35,124 nt of DNA from VGJV01 sp964646415 (lineage in GTDB: Bacteria; Patescibacteriota; Minisyncoccia; UBA6257; 2-01-FULL-56-20): positions 1 through 35,124 of the forward strand of contig CAZYEL010000011.1 of assembly GCA_964646415.1 (NCBI GenBank). The letters run 5' to 3'. The translations under genes and the position numbers were made by a program. Below the pieces are notes generated by a model. It did no database searches. It was not told the origin of the DNA and worked only from the letters and a program-made list of their open reading frames with translations. Shown here piece after piece: positions 22,938 through 30,262 of the stretch (within the stretch, counting starts at the first letter, position 1; every line of letters starts with the position of its first letter).

Positions 22938-23186
22938 TCACCTGCGCATGTAACCGCAATCAAGACAGGGTTTTCCGACGTTATCACTTTGACCCCACGC
23001 GCACCGCCTGCACACCCCATCAAGGGCGTTGCATTTCCTCCAACTACCACGGGAGTCCATGTGTCTGGAACAACGGCGACACCGTACATATCCCAACATC
23101 GCTCCCGTGCTTTTCCCCTTAGAGTCAACGATGGAAATATGATCTTCAAACTTTTCATGGAAACCCAACACACAGCGAATGTTCAT
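22938..23186 (-). CDS. Small Cys-rich, probably zinc-binding protein
   Basis: An 82-residue protein, MNIRCVLGFHEKFEDH at the start and three CxxC pairs (CRRC twice, CLDC) in the second half, plus several single Cys and His. The pattern looks like tandem zinc ribbons; the CxxGFH start recalls DUF1660-type small proteins (weak). Its ATG overlaps the TGA of the upstream gene (ATGA), and GGAGAAAAG lies at good Shine-Dalgarno distance, so it is probably translated by coupling. No function is assigned. Overlapping ORFs of similar size on both strands are judged to be shadows because they lack such a start. Confidence 0.65.
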   Translation of the reverse strand: MNIRCVLGFHEKFEDHISIVDSKGKSTGAMLGYVRCRRCSRHMDSRGSWRKCNALDGVCRRCAWGQSDNVGKPCLDCGYMRR

Positions 23187-23983
23187 ATCTTTTCTCCGAT
23201 ATTTTTTATGTAAAGAGGGTGAGCAAACTTGTGTAAAACATATATGGTATCCGGCCATCGGCTTCGAAACGGCCGAAGCGCCGCCAATCCGTTTATTTTT
23301 GTCAATTTTTCCGTACCATGCTCCTCATTGAATTCCCGAATTGCAAGAAGCTCACCGGTGTATTCGTTAAAAAACATGAAGTCATCATCAATAACGTCGT
23401 CAAAATAGCAAAAAACGCGAGGAAGGGTTGGGGCGTTAAAAATCTCGAATGCCTTTTTGGTTGCACTATAGTAATCCAGATCGAATGCGATGAACCCTAT
23501 AGGGACGCCGTTTGATTTTCCCGCAACAAATTTCGGCACAGTTTCGCTCACATCTCCAATAAGGAGATTGGGCAAGAGATTAGTCGCAAGAGGGAACTGC
23601 CCCGCCTGCCAATAATACGGGAGGTCGCGATAGTCGAGTGGTTGGGGCAATCCTGCGCCGGAGTCAAATCCGATTACTTTAATTTCTACGCCGTACTCAC
23701 GCGTAAGCTGGCGCGCCATTTTAAGCATGGCTTGATACGTGCGCCCTTGGGCTACGCCAAATTCAATACAAGTTATTTTTCCAATCCCCAGTGCCTTTGC
23801 TTGTCGAACTGCCTGCCACATTCCATAGGCATGGGCAGGACGCTCAAAAGCATCGAACTTCACTCTCAAAGCGAAGGAGCCGATTGGTATTTTTCGCCAA
23901 CAGGCGCGGAAAAAGATGCTGGGATCAAAAAAAGTTCTTATGTATTTTTCTACCGAGGAATGTAGGAGTTTTCTATTTGGCAC
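23183..23983 (-). CDS. Methyltransferase-like protein (class I SAM fold, TylF-like)
   Basis: A 266-residue protein. ITCIEFGVAQGRTYQAM resembles the SAM-binding motif I of class I methyltransferases, IKVIGFDSGAGLP motif II, and GFIAFDLDYYSATKKAF plus VFCYFDDVIDDD a metal-dependent acidic site as in TylF/MycF-type sugar O-methyltransferases. Proteins of this kind are common in glycan loci. The start codon appears to be GTG at 23983. It is followed by the coupled Cys-rich gene and preceded by a 276-bp non-coding region with a candidate RNA. The methyltransferase call rests on motif shape only. Confidence 0.6.
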   Translation of the reverse strand: MPNRKLLHSSVEKYIRTFFDPSIFFRACWRKIPIGSFALRVKFDAFERPAHAYGMWQAVRQAKALGIGKITCIEFGVAQGRTYQAMLKMARQLTREYGVEIKVIGFDSGAGLPQPLDYRDLPYYWQAGQFPLATNLLPNLLIGDVSETVPKFVAGKSNGVPIGFIAFDLDYYSATKKAFEIFNAPTLPRVFCYFDDVIDDDFMFFNEYTGELLAIREFNEEHGTEKLTKINGLAALRPFRSRWPDTIYVLHKFAHPLYIKNIGEKI

Positions 23984-24019
23984 GCGAGGGATGGTTTTAG
24001 CGTCACCTGTTTAAGGAAG

Positions 24020-24188
24020 CAGAAAGCTCCCCACCGCAGGCGGCGGCCTTTCGGCCACCCATAACCCTTTCGGGTTACGACCATCCCTAGTGCCCGAACG
24101 AGGAGCTTTTTACTAGGGATGGAATTTGTGCGCCGTGCCTTACGGAATACACCATAAGGGTTAGGCGTTTCTAGCCGTTATTTAGTTA
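24020..24188 (-). ncRNA. Candidate structured RNA 1 with pseudoknot and two GAAA-loop hairpins
   Basis: On the minus strand an 11-bp stem (24112-24122 with 24081-24091) has a loop in which AAAGCTCC (24102-24109) is the perfect complement of GGAGCTTT at 24023-24030. This gives a pseudoknot. Between them are hairpins TAACCC-GAAA-GGGTTA (24062-24077) and a 7-bp stem closed by GGCC-GAAA-GGCC (24042-24059). GNRA loops occur only on this strand, which sets the orientation. A promoter lies just upstream. It fits no RNA family that I recognise; start and end are approximate. Confidence 0.5.
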
Positions 24189-24195
24189 TACAAAA

Positions 24196-24223
24196 ATTGT
24201 AGCGTAACGCGCTGTAAAAGCAA
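24196..24223 (-). promoter_or_regulatory. Promoter of candidate RNA 1
   Basis: Minus-strand TTGCTT (24218-24223), a 16-bp spacer and TACAAT (24196-24201). The -35 region TTGCTTTTACAG is nearly identical to that of candidate RNA 2. Confidence 0.5.
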
Positions 24224-24259
24224 CGTGCTGGAGCCCAGCAAATAATGGTTATTGACTAA

Positions 24260-25015
24260 CTATTTCTCCACCACTCCCACCACAATCGCGTTCGCCGCAA
24301 AATAGGGAGCGTTGTACGGCTGTCCTTTCACTTCCTCAAACGGCACCTCCTTCCACTCGTTCGCTTGAGAAACCCGCTTCAGGAAATACATGGAAGTAAA
24401 TGGGAATCGCCGCTCCGCTACGCACTGGTCCACGAACGAATTGTAGCCGAACGGCATCGTGACGAGCATTTTCCCTCCGGGAGCGATGCAATGCACAAGG
24501 TTTTCCACCGCGCGGAGCACCTTTTCGGGTTCACGGCTTTCATAGGAATCCCAACCCACGTGCTCAAGCGTGGAGAGAGAAACTATCGCATCGTAGAGCC
24601 GATTCGGAGTGAACGTGACCACGTCTTCGTTTAAGACCCGCGGGCCTTCTTCGTATTTGTCCAAAATGTCGTGCGTGAAACTCCCATAGTGGCTCAAGAC
24701 ATTCCCCACTTCGAGAACCCGCTTCGCCCCTGCCGCTTTCACTTTAGTAAGAAACCATTGCCCGAGGGCAATTTCCACAATGCGCTCGCTCGCCCACGTG
24801 AAATTGTAGCGGGAATAGACGTATGCAAGCTCCTCGCCGTGAAACCGGAATGCGGGGATGCGCTTCCGGCGAAACGTGCGGTGGAGGTAATACGCCGCCG
24901 TGCCGACCGGCACCGTGAACCACCAAAACTTTACCCACCGCCAAATTCCCTTGAGGAGGCCCCCCAGTCCTTCTTTCGTGTAGTGAGCGCGGACACGCTC
25001 GGCGATGCTCGACAT
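24260..25015 (-). CDS. SAM-dependent methyltransferase (class I)
   Basis: A 251-residue protein with motif I AKRVLEVGNVLSHYG (residues about 105), an acidic residue at the end of the next strand, and DAIVSLSTLEHVGWD as motif IV. IAPGGKMLVTMPFGYNSF is the post-motif strand. The N-terminal 60 residues include the hydrophobic stretch WVKFWWFTVPVGTAAYYL, which could attach the enzyme to the membrane near lipid-linked glycans. It is 16 nt downstream of the C-methyltransferase gene, so the pair is probably co-transcribed. The start at 25015 is chosen because the frame upstream of it only shadows the neighbour gene. The methylated atom is unknown. Confidence 0.82.
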   Translation of the reverse strand: MSSIAERVRAHYTKEGLGGLLKGIWRWVKFWWFTVPVGTAAYYLHRTFRRKRIPAFRFHGEELAYVYSRYNFTWASERIVEIALGQWFLTKVKAAGAKRVLEVGNVLSHYGSFTHDILDKYEEGPRVLNEDVVTFTPNRLYDAIVSLSTLEHVGWDSYESREPEKVLRAVENLVHCIAPGGKMLVTMPFGYNSFVDQCVAERRFPFTSMYFLKRVSQANEWKEVPFEEVKGQPYNAPYFAANAIVVGVVEK

Positions 25016-25031
25016 AATTTTTGGGCGAGGT

Positions 25032-26324
25032 CTAATTTTGTAATGCCTCCACTCCGATAACCTCCACGCGAGGCAAGGGAGTAATAAACTTCCCTCCAGC
25101 CTTGAGATATTCTCTTTCCCGTTCGAGGAATTCTTCCATAAAGTGCCACGGCAGCGCCAAAAAGTAATCCGGCTTGTCTTTCCGCGCCTGTTCCTCGGAG
25201 ATGATGGGAATGTGCGTCCCCACGGTTTTATATCCCCATTTGTCGGGGTTCCGCTCCGCGGCGGCTTTGAGAAGCGGATACTCCAACCCGCAATACTGAA
25301 GCGTGGTATTCCCTTTGGTGGAGGCGCCATACACATAAATCGTTTTTCCTTTCGCCACCTCTCCCTTGATGAACGACACGAGCTGGTTTTTGAGCGACTC
25401 CGCGCGCGCCGCGAACTCGTCGTAGATTTTCTTATCGTACAGTCCGAGCTTCGCTTCGTCATCCCGCATTTTCTGCACGCGCGCCGCAGCGCCCGGCGCG
25501 AGCTTGATACCTTTCCCCTGCCCCTTGAGCCGCGCGTAGACGCGGAAACTCCCGCCGTTGATGTAATTCAGCTCCGCGTCGCAGACTTCAAAGCCATTTT
25601 TCTCGTAGAGATACTCAAGCGGCCCCAATGCGTAGTACTCGAGGTGTTCGTGCCCGATGTTGTCGTAATCCACCTGTGTGAGCATTGAGGGCAGGTACAT
25701 CATTTGGATGATGAAGACGCCCTCCGGGTCAAGGCAGGTCTTTATGTCCTGCATGAACTTGTCCGGTTCTTCGAGGTCGTAAAACATCGCGATTGCGGTA
25801 ATCGCCTTCGCTTTCGCGCCGCCGAACTTTTTCGTCCATGCCTCCGCGTTGAAGTAGTCGTTGATAAGGTTCACCTCCGGGTCCTTAATGTACTTCACGA
25901 TGTTTTTCGAGGGTTCGTAACCCACTTTACGCAATCCCGGGACTGAGTATCCGGTGAAAAGCGTTCCGTCGTTCGCCCCGATGTCTATCACATAATCCCC
26001 GGCTTTCAGGTCAACGAGCGACTCCACTGTTTTCGCGATGCTCAACAGCTCATCCGTCATCGTCCGGTTGATGCCGGAGCGGTACCAGTATTGGCGATAG
26101 AGGGCGTCGTGCGAGAGCGTATGCTTCAACTGAAGCAATCCACATCCCCCAGCATTCTTATTGCAAAGCACGAGTTCCAACGGGAACTTCCCCCACTCTT
26201 TCTCGAGCGCTTCGTCCTTTATAAAATCCGACACGTACACGTCTCCGATGGAGAGAATCGGAATAAGGGGCTTGCTCCCGCACACGCGGCACGAATCCCG
26301 CACCGCAACGACTTCTTGTTTCAT
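25032..26324 (-). CDS. Sugar C-methyltransferase (TylC3/NovU type)
   Basis: A 430-residue three-domain protein: an N-terminal zinc domain (CRVCGS at 12-17, then further Cys around 54-62, CNKNAGGCGLLQL), a SAM domain (YVIDIGANDGTLFTGY), the hallmark NIGHEHLEYYAL, and a C-terminal domain with TIYVYGASTKGNTTLQY and PWHFMEEFLERE. This is the Methyltransf_13/23/14 arrangement of enzymes that add a methyl group to carbon 3 (or 5) of 4-keto NDP-sugars. It fits the presence of a 4,6-dehydratase-like gene at 29187, which would make the 4-keto substrate (inference). It is the first gene of a methyltransferase pair bounded on both sides by candidate structured RNAs. Confidence 0.88.
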   Translation of the reverse strand: MKQEVVAVRDSCRVCGSKPLIPILSIGDVYVSDFIKDEALEKEWGKFPLELVLCNKNAGGCGLLQLKHTLSHDALYRQYWYRSGINRTMTDELLSIAKTVESLVDLKAGDYVIDIGANDGTLFTGYSVPGLRKVGYEPSKNIVKYIKDPEVNLINDYFNAEAWTKKFGGAKAKAITAIAMFYDLEEPDKFMQDIKTCLDPEGVFIIQMMYLPSMLTQVDYDNIGHEHLEYYALGPLEYLYEKNGFEVCDAELNYINGGSFRVYARLKGQGKGIKLAPGAAARVQKMRDDEAKLGLYDKKIYDEFAARAESLKNQLVSFIKGEVAKGKTIYVYGASTKGNTTLQYCGLEYPLLKAAAERNPDKWGYKTVGTHIPIISEEQARKDKPDYFLALPWHFMEEFLEREREYLKAGGKFITPLPRVEVIGVEALQN

Positions 26325-26592
26325 TGGAGTAATCGCGAATAACGCTAATTAAATAATTAAATAACGCGAATCCTAATTCGCATTATTTGCCTCGATTCGC
26401 ATTATTCGTGAACACTCCATATTTTAGGGTCGCTCGGAAGGAGTGTCAATCAATTTGGCTACATTTATGATTAGCCCTAAGCGTTGTAACACGGGTCAAC
26501 GCAAAAAGTGATGTACCCCGGAGTCCTCCTAGGTCCCAGGGTACAAAATATGACTGACATACGTGCGCCGTGCCCCGACTAACGTCAGCCGG
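26325..26592. other. Gene-free region between C-methyltransferase gene and candidate RNA 2
   Basis: No credible ORF. A stem GTACCC/GGGTAC (26513-26518 with 26540-26545) encloses partly paired GC-rich sequence. The 12-mer GTGCGCCGTGCC (26563-26574) also occurs at 24128-24139. The first 80 bp contain simple AATTCGCATTATT-like repeats. Confidence 0.5.
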
Positions 26593-26610
26593 AAAAAGCG
26601 ACGAGGTCGC
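26593..26610 (-). terminator. Terminator of candidate RNA 2
   Basis: Stem GCGAC/GTCGC with a 3-nt loop and TTTTT on the minus strand. Confidence 0.65.
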
Positions 26611-26763
26611 GCGGGGCGAACCCCGTGCGGTGATTCAAGATGCGCCAACTCAACCACCAGCCAGTCCCGCCTCGCATCACGCGAAGCATCGTTTGTGTTG
26701 CTACAGCACTCAACATCCGGGAAAAACGGGTGCTTAGTGCTACGGCAAAGCAATCAAAAAACT
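26593..26763 (-). ncRNA. Candidate structured RNA 2 with pseudoknot and own terminator
   Basis: In minus-strand order: a long hairpin (TAGCACT pairing with AGTGCT, inside it CACCCG with CGGATG). Then an H-type pseudoknot: GATGCG (26673-26678) with CGCATC (26639-26644), interleaved with GGTGGTT (26652-26658) and AATCACC (26629-26635). Then CGGGG-TTCG-CCCCG (26612-26625), and the terminator GCGAC/GTCGC plus five T (26593-26610). A promoter lies upstream. Small ORFs cross it in several frames but are not gene-like. No family is recognised. Confidence 0.5.
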
Positions 26764-26769
26764 GCAAGT

Positions 26770-26799
26770 GTTATACCACCTACGCCACTATAAAAGCAA
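26770..26799 (-). promoter_or_regulatory. Promoter of candidate RNA 2
   Basis: Minus-strand TTGCTT (26794-26799), an 18-bp spacer and TATAAC (26770-26775). It starts 7 nt before the stop end of gmhA is cleared. The first 12 bases, TTGCTTTTATAG, match the RNA 1 promoter with one change. Confidence 0.5.
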
Positions 26800-26805
26800 T
26801 CCTCC

Positions 26806-27375
26806 TTACCCCGAAAGCTCCGCGTCCAAAAATTCGCACCAGCTGTGATAGATAAGCTCGTGCATTTCCTGCACGCGCGCCATCTCGTCCGACGGAACCG
26901 CCACCACCACGTCTGCATCATTCGTAAGTGAAGCGCCTCCGGGACCCGTCAGAAGAATTGAGCGAAGTTTTTTCTCTTTCGCCGCGCGGAGCGCCGCGAG
27001 GATGTTCTTAGACTTGCCGCTGGTAGTAATGGCAACGAGCACATCTCCTTCGTTCCCCAATGCATTAATCTGCCGCGCAAACACTTCCTCGTACGCATAA
27101 TCATTCCCGATTGCGGTCAAAGCCCCCGCCGCGGAAACAAGTGAAATTGCCGGGAGCGGTTTCCGGTCACCCTTGTATCTGCACAAAAATTCTCCCACGA
27201 AGTGCTCCGCATCCGCCGCCGAACCACCATTCCCGCATGCGAGCACCTTCTTTCCCGCTTTAACCGCTGCGAGAAGCACCTCTCCGGCGCGTGCAACGTC
27301 CGGAAGAACACTCTCGCTTTTCTCAAGAACCTCGCGGTGTCTCGCAAATGCCGAGGCAAATATTTCCTTTTTCAT
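26806..27375 (-). CDS. gmhA: Phosphoheptose isomerase
   Basis: A 189-residue SIS-domain protein with canonical GmhA features: VLACGNGGSAADAEHFVGEF (phosphate loop plus the catalytic-Glu helix), AIGNDYAYEEVFARQ, ITTSGKSKNI and the C-terminal helix RVQEMHELIYHSW with Gln and His. It converts sedoheptulose 7-phosphate to D-glycero-D-manno-heptose 7-phosphate. The gene follows the HddC-like gene by 12 nt and that follows the HddA-like gene by 8 nt, so gmhA-hddC-hddA form an operon and are the core of GDP-D,D-heptose synthesis. A phosphatase gene is missing here; the GmhB proteins at 6911-8092 could serve. Confidence 0.92.
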   Translation of the reverse strand: MKKEIFASAFARHREVLEKSESVLPDVARAGEVLLAAVKAGKKVLACGNGGSAADAEHFVGEFLCRYKGDRKPLPAISLVSAAGALTAIGNDYAYEEVFARQINALGNEGDVLVAITTSGKSKNILAALRAAKEKKLRSILLTGPGGASLTNDADVVVAVPSDEMARVQEMHELIYHSWCEFLDAELSG

Positions 27376-27387
27376 GGTTAGTTAGTA

Positions 27388-28089
27388 TTATATCCTCTTT
27401 TTGAAATCCTCCTGCGCCTTTGCGAAGTCTTCCGGAATACCTATATCGATAAAATATCCCTCGGAGACAACACCATAGAGGCCCCCCGCGATTGCCGCGG
27501 GGAACCCCTCCTCTTCAAGGGAGAATTTCTCCTTTTTCGGGAAGTACTCAAAAATGCGGCGCGAGAGCACGTAGACCCCGCCGTTAATGAGCGCTTCCCC
27601 TGTCACCTGCTTTTTCTCATGGAACTTCGTGATGCGTCCCTCCGCATCGAGCTCCACCACGCCGGAGCGGTGGGGATTCATGACTTTCCGAAGCGCGAGC
27701 ACACCCACTCCTTTTTTAACTTCGTGCATGCGCAGAAGCGCCCCGTAATCCACGTCAAAATACGAATCGCCGTTCAAGACAAAGAACGTCTCTCCCACCT
27801 GCGCCTCCTCCGCCGCATACCGTATCGCCCCGCCCGTGCCAAGGAGTTCTTTCTCCTCGATATAGGCAAGGGAAACGCCGAACGCAGCTCCGTCCCCGAA
27901 ATGGCTCCATAACACATCCGCTTTATACCCCACCGAAAGCACGATATTCTTCGCGCCACTGCCTTTCAGTTTCCGGATGAGATACTCCAAGAAAGGGCGG
28001 TCCGCAACAAACGCCATCGGTTTCGGCCGGTGCGCGACAACAGACTGGAGCCGCTTTCCCTCCCCGCCCGCAAGGATAATGGCATCCAT
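27388..28089 (-). CDS. hddC: Heptose-1-phosphate nucleotidyltransferase (HddC-like)
   Basis: A 233-residue pyrophosphorylase: DAIILAGGEGKRLQSVV binds the NTP, KPMAFVADRPFLEYL carries the second Lys, LLGTGGAIRYAA is the base/sugar block and FVLNGDSYFDVD the metal site. VINGGVY-type ALINGGVYVLSRR is the sugar-contact block. Its place between gmhA and hddA fits D-glycero-alpha-D-manno-heptose 1-phosphate guanylyltransferase, which makes GDP-heptose. Alone, the sequence could also be a mannose- or glucose-1-phosphate enzyme; the operon is the reason for the call. Confidence 0.87.
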   Translation of the reverse strand: MDAIILAGGEGKRLQSVVAHRPKPMAFVADRPFLEYLIRKLKGSGAKNIVLSVGYKADVLWSHFGDGAAFGVSLAYIEEKELLGTGGAIRYAAEEAQVGETFFVLNGDSYFDVDYGALLRMHEVKKGVGVLALRKVMNPHRSGVVELDAEGRITKFHEKKQVTGEALINGGVYVLSRRIFEYFPKKEKFSLEEEGFPAAIAGGLYGVVSEGYFIDIGIPEDFAKAQEDFKKRI

Positions 28090-28097
28090 CGGCGCAG

Positions 28098-29099
28098 CTA
28101 AACTCCCTCCTCTTCCGATTTTCTCAAAAAGATTGTATGGCTCCCGCGGTTCTCGAACGCGAACGGAACATGGAGAAGGTCGGCAAGTGCTTTTTTCACG
28201 CCAACTTGCTTTTCCGGCTCAACGAAGAAAAGAATGAACCCTCCGCCGCCCGCCCCGAGAAGTTTCCCGCCCAAGGCGCCCCCCTTCATGCCGCGGGCGT
28301 AAATTTCATCGATATGGACATTCGCGATTTCCGGGGAAATCCCCCGCTTCAACTCCCATGCTTCTTTGAGCAGCGCACCAAACTCGCGTATGTCTTTTTT
28401 TCCTTCAAGCACCGCGGCACTCTCACGCACCATTTGCTGCATGCGCCCGAGCTCTTTCGCGTTCTTCGGTGTGTTTTGTATCCAGCTTGCGGCGATGTCG
28501 GACGCCCGCCGGGAAAACCCGGTGAAAAAGAGCAGAAGGTGCCGCTCAAGTTCCTTCACACGCTCCGGCGACATCGCGACCGGTGCAACGACGATATCAC
28601 CCTCTCCCTGAAATGTGATGACATTGCAGCCACCGAATGCCGCGGCCACCTGGTCTTGCGACCCCACATTCTCTTTAATGCGCTCCTGCTCCACATGAAT
28701 CGCATCCTTCGCAAGCTGAAGCTTGCTCACGGGTGCTCCACGCAAGGCGTAGAATGCATGGAGAAGCCCTACGGTAAACGCCGAGCTTGATCCCAAGCCC
28801 GACATCGCAGGAAGATCCGCGGTGTGCTGTATCTCAATTCCCTCCTCAACATTTAAAAATTTAAGGCATTCTCGCGCCGAGGGATGCTCGATTTCGTCGT
28901 GCGTCTTTGTGTTCTCGTTTCTTGCGTATCGCACGCGGTACCGGTAGTCGAAAAACGGCGGCAGATGCCGCACGTTGAGATAGCAATATTTGTCGATTGT
29001 CGCGCTTAATACGGCGCCGCCACGCTCTTTGTACCACGCAGGGTAGTCGGTCCCTCCGCCGAAGAAGGAGATGCGAAATGGAGTGCGGGTGATAACCAT
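28098..29099 (-). CDS. hddA: D-glycero-D-manno-heptose 7-phosphate kinase-like GHMP kinase
   Basis: A 333-residue GHMP kinase with TRTPFRISFFGGGTDYPAWY at the N-terminus, the phosphate loop MSGLGSSSAFTVGLLHAF, VGSQDQVAAAFGG and the C-terminal GGKLLGAGGGGFILFF. The GGGTDYPxWY start and the SQDQ block are the usual HddA signature. It phosphorylates the anomeric carbon of D-glycero-D-manno-heptose 7-phosphate before GmhB and HddC act. It heads the set-2 heptose operon. It is a divergent paralog of the kinase at 12796, in which the corresponding blocks read GGGGTDLPSYY and IGKQDPYMAAFGG. Confidence 0.9.
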   Translation of the reverse strand: MVITRTPFRISFFGGGTDYPAWYKERGGAVLSATIDKYCYLNVRHLPPFFDYRYRVRYARNENTKTHDEIEHPSARECLKFLNVEEGIEIQHTADLPAMSGLGSSSAFTVGLLHAFYALRGAPVSKLQLAKDAIHVEQERIKENVGSQDQVAAAFGGCNVITFQGEGDIVVAPVAMSPERVKELERHLLLFFTGFSRRASDIAASWIQNTPKNAKELGRMQQMVRESAAVLEGKKDIREFGALLKEAWELKRGISPEIANVHIDEIYARGMKGGALGGKLLGAGGGGFILFFVEPEKQVGVKKALADLLHVPFAFENRGSHTIFLRKSEEEGV

Positions 29100-29103
29100 A
29101 CTG

Positions 29104-29225
29104 AGAAAAATTCCAAATTACAAAACCCAAATCACAAACAAATTCGAAATCCCAGTTCCTCCACTTTGGATTTTGGTCATTGGATATTACTTGGAATTTG
29201 GTGCTTGAGATTTGGAATTTGTGCC
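29104..29225. repeat. Dispersed repeat family B, copy 2
   Basis: It shares CAAATTAC, CACAAACAAATTC, CATTGGATATT and TTTGGTGCTTG with the copy at 21488-21606, in the same order and orientation. Its right part encodes the last residues of the dehydratase-like protein (SKSQAPNSK). Confidence 0.8.
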
Positions 29226-30218
29226 ATAGTATTCTCTCCAATAATCAAGCGTGTCCTGCACGGTCTTCGAGAAAGGAATCGTCGGTTTCCAGCCCGTGGC
29301 TTTCGCAAATTTTTCGGTCGAGGGAATCTGGAGCGTGACGTCCGAGGGGCGCAGGCGGGCCTGGTCCACCTCTATCTTTATATTTTTCACGGTGGAACGC
29401 GCGAGAAGTTTCTCCGTCATTTCGCGGATGGTCATCGTTTCCGCGCCGCCGATGTTGTAGACCTCGCCCGGCGGGCACTTCGTAACGAGAAGCCAATACG
29501 CCTCAACCGCATTCCGCACATCCATGAACGTCCGGATACTCTCAAGATTCCCCACTTTCAAAACCGGCGGCTGCTTCCCCGCTTCCATCGCCGCTACCTG
29601 CTTTGCGAAATTCGAGAGCACGAAGACTTCGCCGCGGCGGGGACCCGTGTGCGTAAACATCCTTGTGCGAATCGTTTTTATCTTCCATGAAAGCCAGTAC
29701 TGCAACCCCAGCATATCCTCCGCCACCTTGCTCACCGCATAGGGCGACGCGGGACGGAACGGATTGTTTTCGGTGATAGGCACTTCTTCCTTCTTCACCT
29801 GCCCATACACTTCCGAAGAACTGCAAATATGAATCACCGGGTCATAACCGCTCGAAGACTTCAGCGCGCGCACCGCCTCGAGAAGCGTGGCGGTCCCAAT
29901 CACGTTCGCGTGGAGCGTCGCAATCGGCGCCGCAAAACTGAAATCCACGTACGACTGCGCCGCGAGGTGAAAAATAAACTCGGGTTTGTGTTTCGCGAGC
30001 GCCGCGTGAATTGAAGGGTAATCCGTGAGGTCGCCGTACTCGAGCGTTATCTTATCCAAAATATGCCTGATGTTTTCCTTGGGAGACCGCCACCGCAAAA
30101 ATCCCACGACTCCGTACTCCGGAGCTTTCGCAAGAATGTAGTCCGCAAGATGGCTTCCCACAAACCCAGTGATGCCGGTAATGAACGCTTTTTTGCTGGT
30201 GTCTTGCGAGTTATTCAT
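29187..30218 (-). CDS. GDP-mannose 4,6-dehydratase-like extended SDR
   Basis: A 343-residue SDR of the Gmd/GDP-6-deoxy-heptose group. AFITGITGFVGSHLADYIL gives GxxGxxG, CSSSEVYGQV carries the catalytic Ser and Glu, YAVSKVAEDM the Tyr-xxx-Lys, RMFTHTGPRRGEVFV the substrate loop, and ARLRPSDV the Arg-Pro-Ser-Asp block typical of GDP-sugar dehydratases. With GDP-heptose made by the neighbouring operon, a GDP-manno-heptose 4,6-dehydratase is the natural guess; GDP-mannose remains possible. The last dozen residues come from repeat family B. TATTGT lies 7 nt before the ATG, so the transcript may be leaderless. Confidence 0.85.
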   Translation of the reverse strand: MNNSQDTSKKAFITGITGFVGSHLADYILAKAPEYGVVGFLRWRSPKENIRHILDKITLEYGDLTDYPSIHAALAKHKPEFIFHLAAQSYVDFSFAAPIATLHANVIGTATLLEAVRALKSSSGYDPVIHICSSSEVYGQVKKEEVPITENNPFRPASPYAVSKVAEDMLGLQYWLSWKIKTIRTRMFTHTGPRRGEVFVLSNFAKQVAAMEAGKQPPVLKVGNLESIRTFMDVRNAVEAYWLLVTKCPPGEVYNIGGAETMTIREMTEKLLARSTVKNIKIEVDQARLRPSDVTLQIPSTEKFAKATGWKPTIPFSKTVQDTLDYWREYYGTNSKSQAPNSK

Positions 30219-30262
30219 ACCCCAAACAATATCAATAAATCGTGGTTTCGTCCATTGCCGCC

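Noticed and set aside
22902..23213. Plus-strand and alternative minus-strand ORFs over the Cys-rich gene
   Set aside because: No start signals or family motifs; the coupled frame with SD and CxxC pairs is preferred.
24155..24172. GTTAGGC as an integron attC-like core
   Set aside because: Only one half-site is seen; no paired site, integrase or cassette array.
26612..26660. tRNA-like sequence (GGGGTTCGCCCC with a GGTTGAGTTGG-like arm)
   Set aside because: The T-loop would have only four bases and no acceptor or anticodon stem can be closed.
26529..26767. Two overlapping small minus-strand ORFs as genes
   Set aside because: They cover the same DNA in different frames, lack start signals, and coincide with hairpins and a terminator, so a structured RNA explains the region better.
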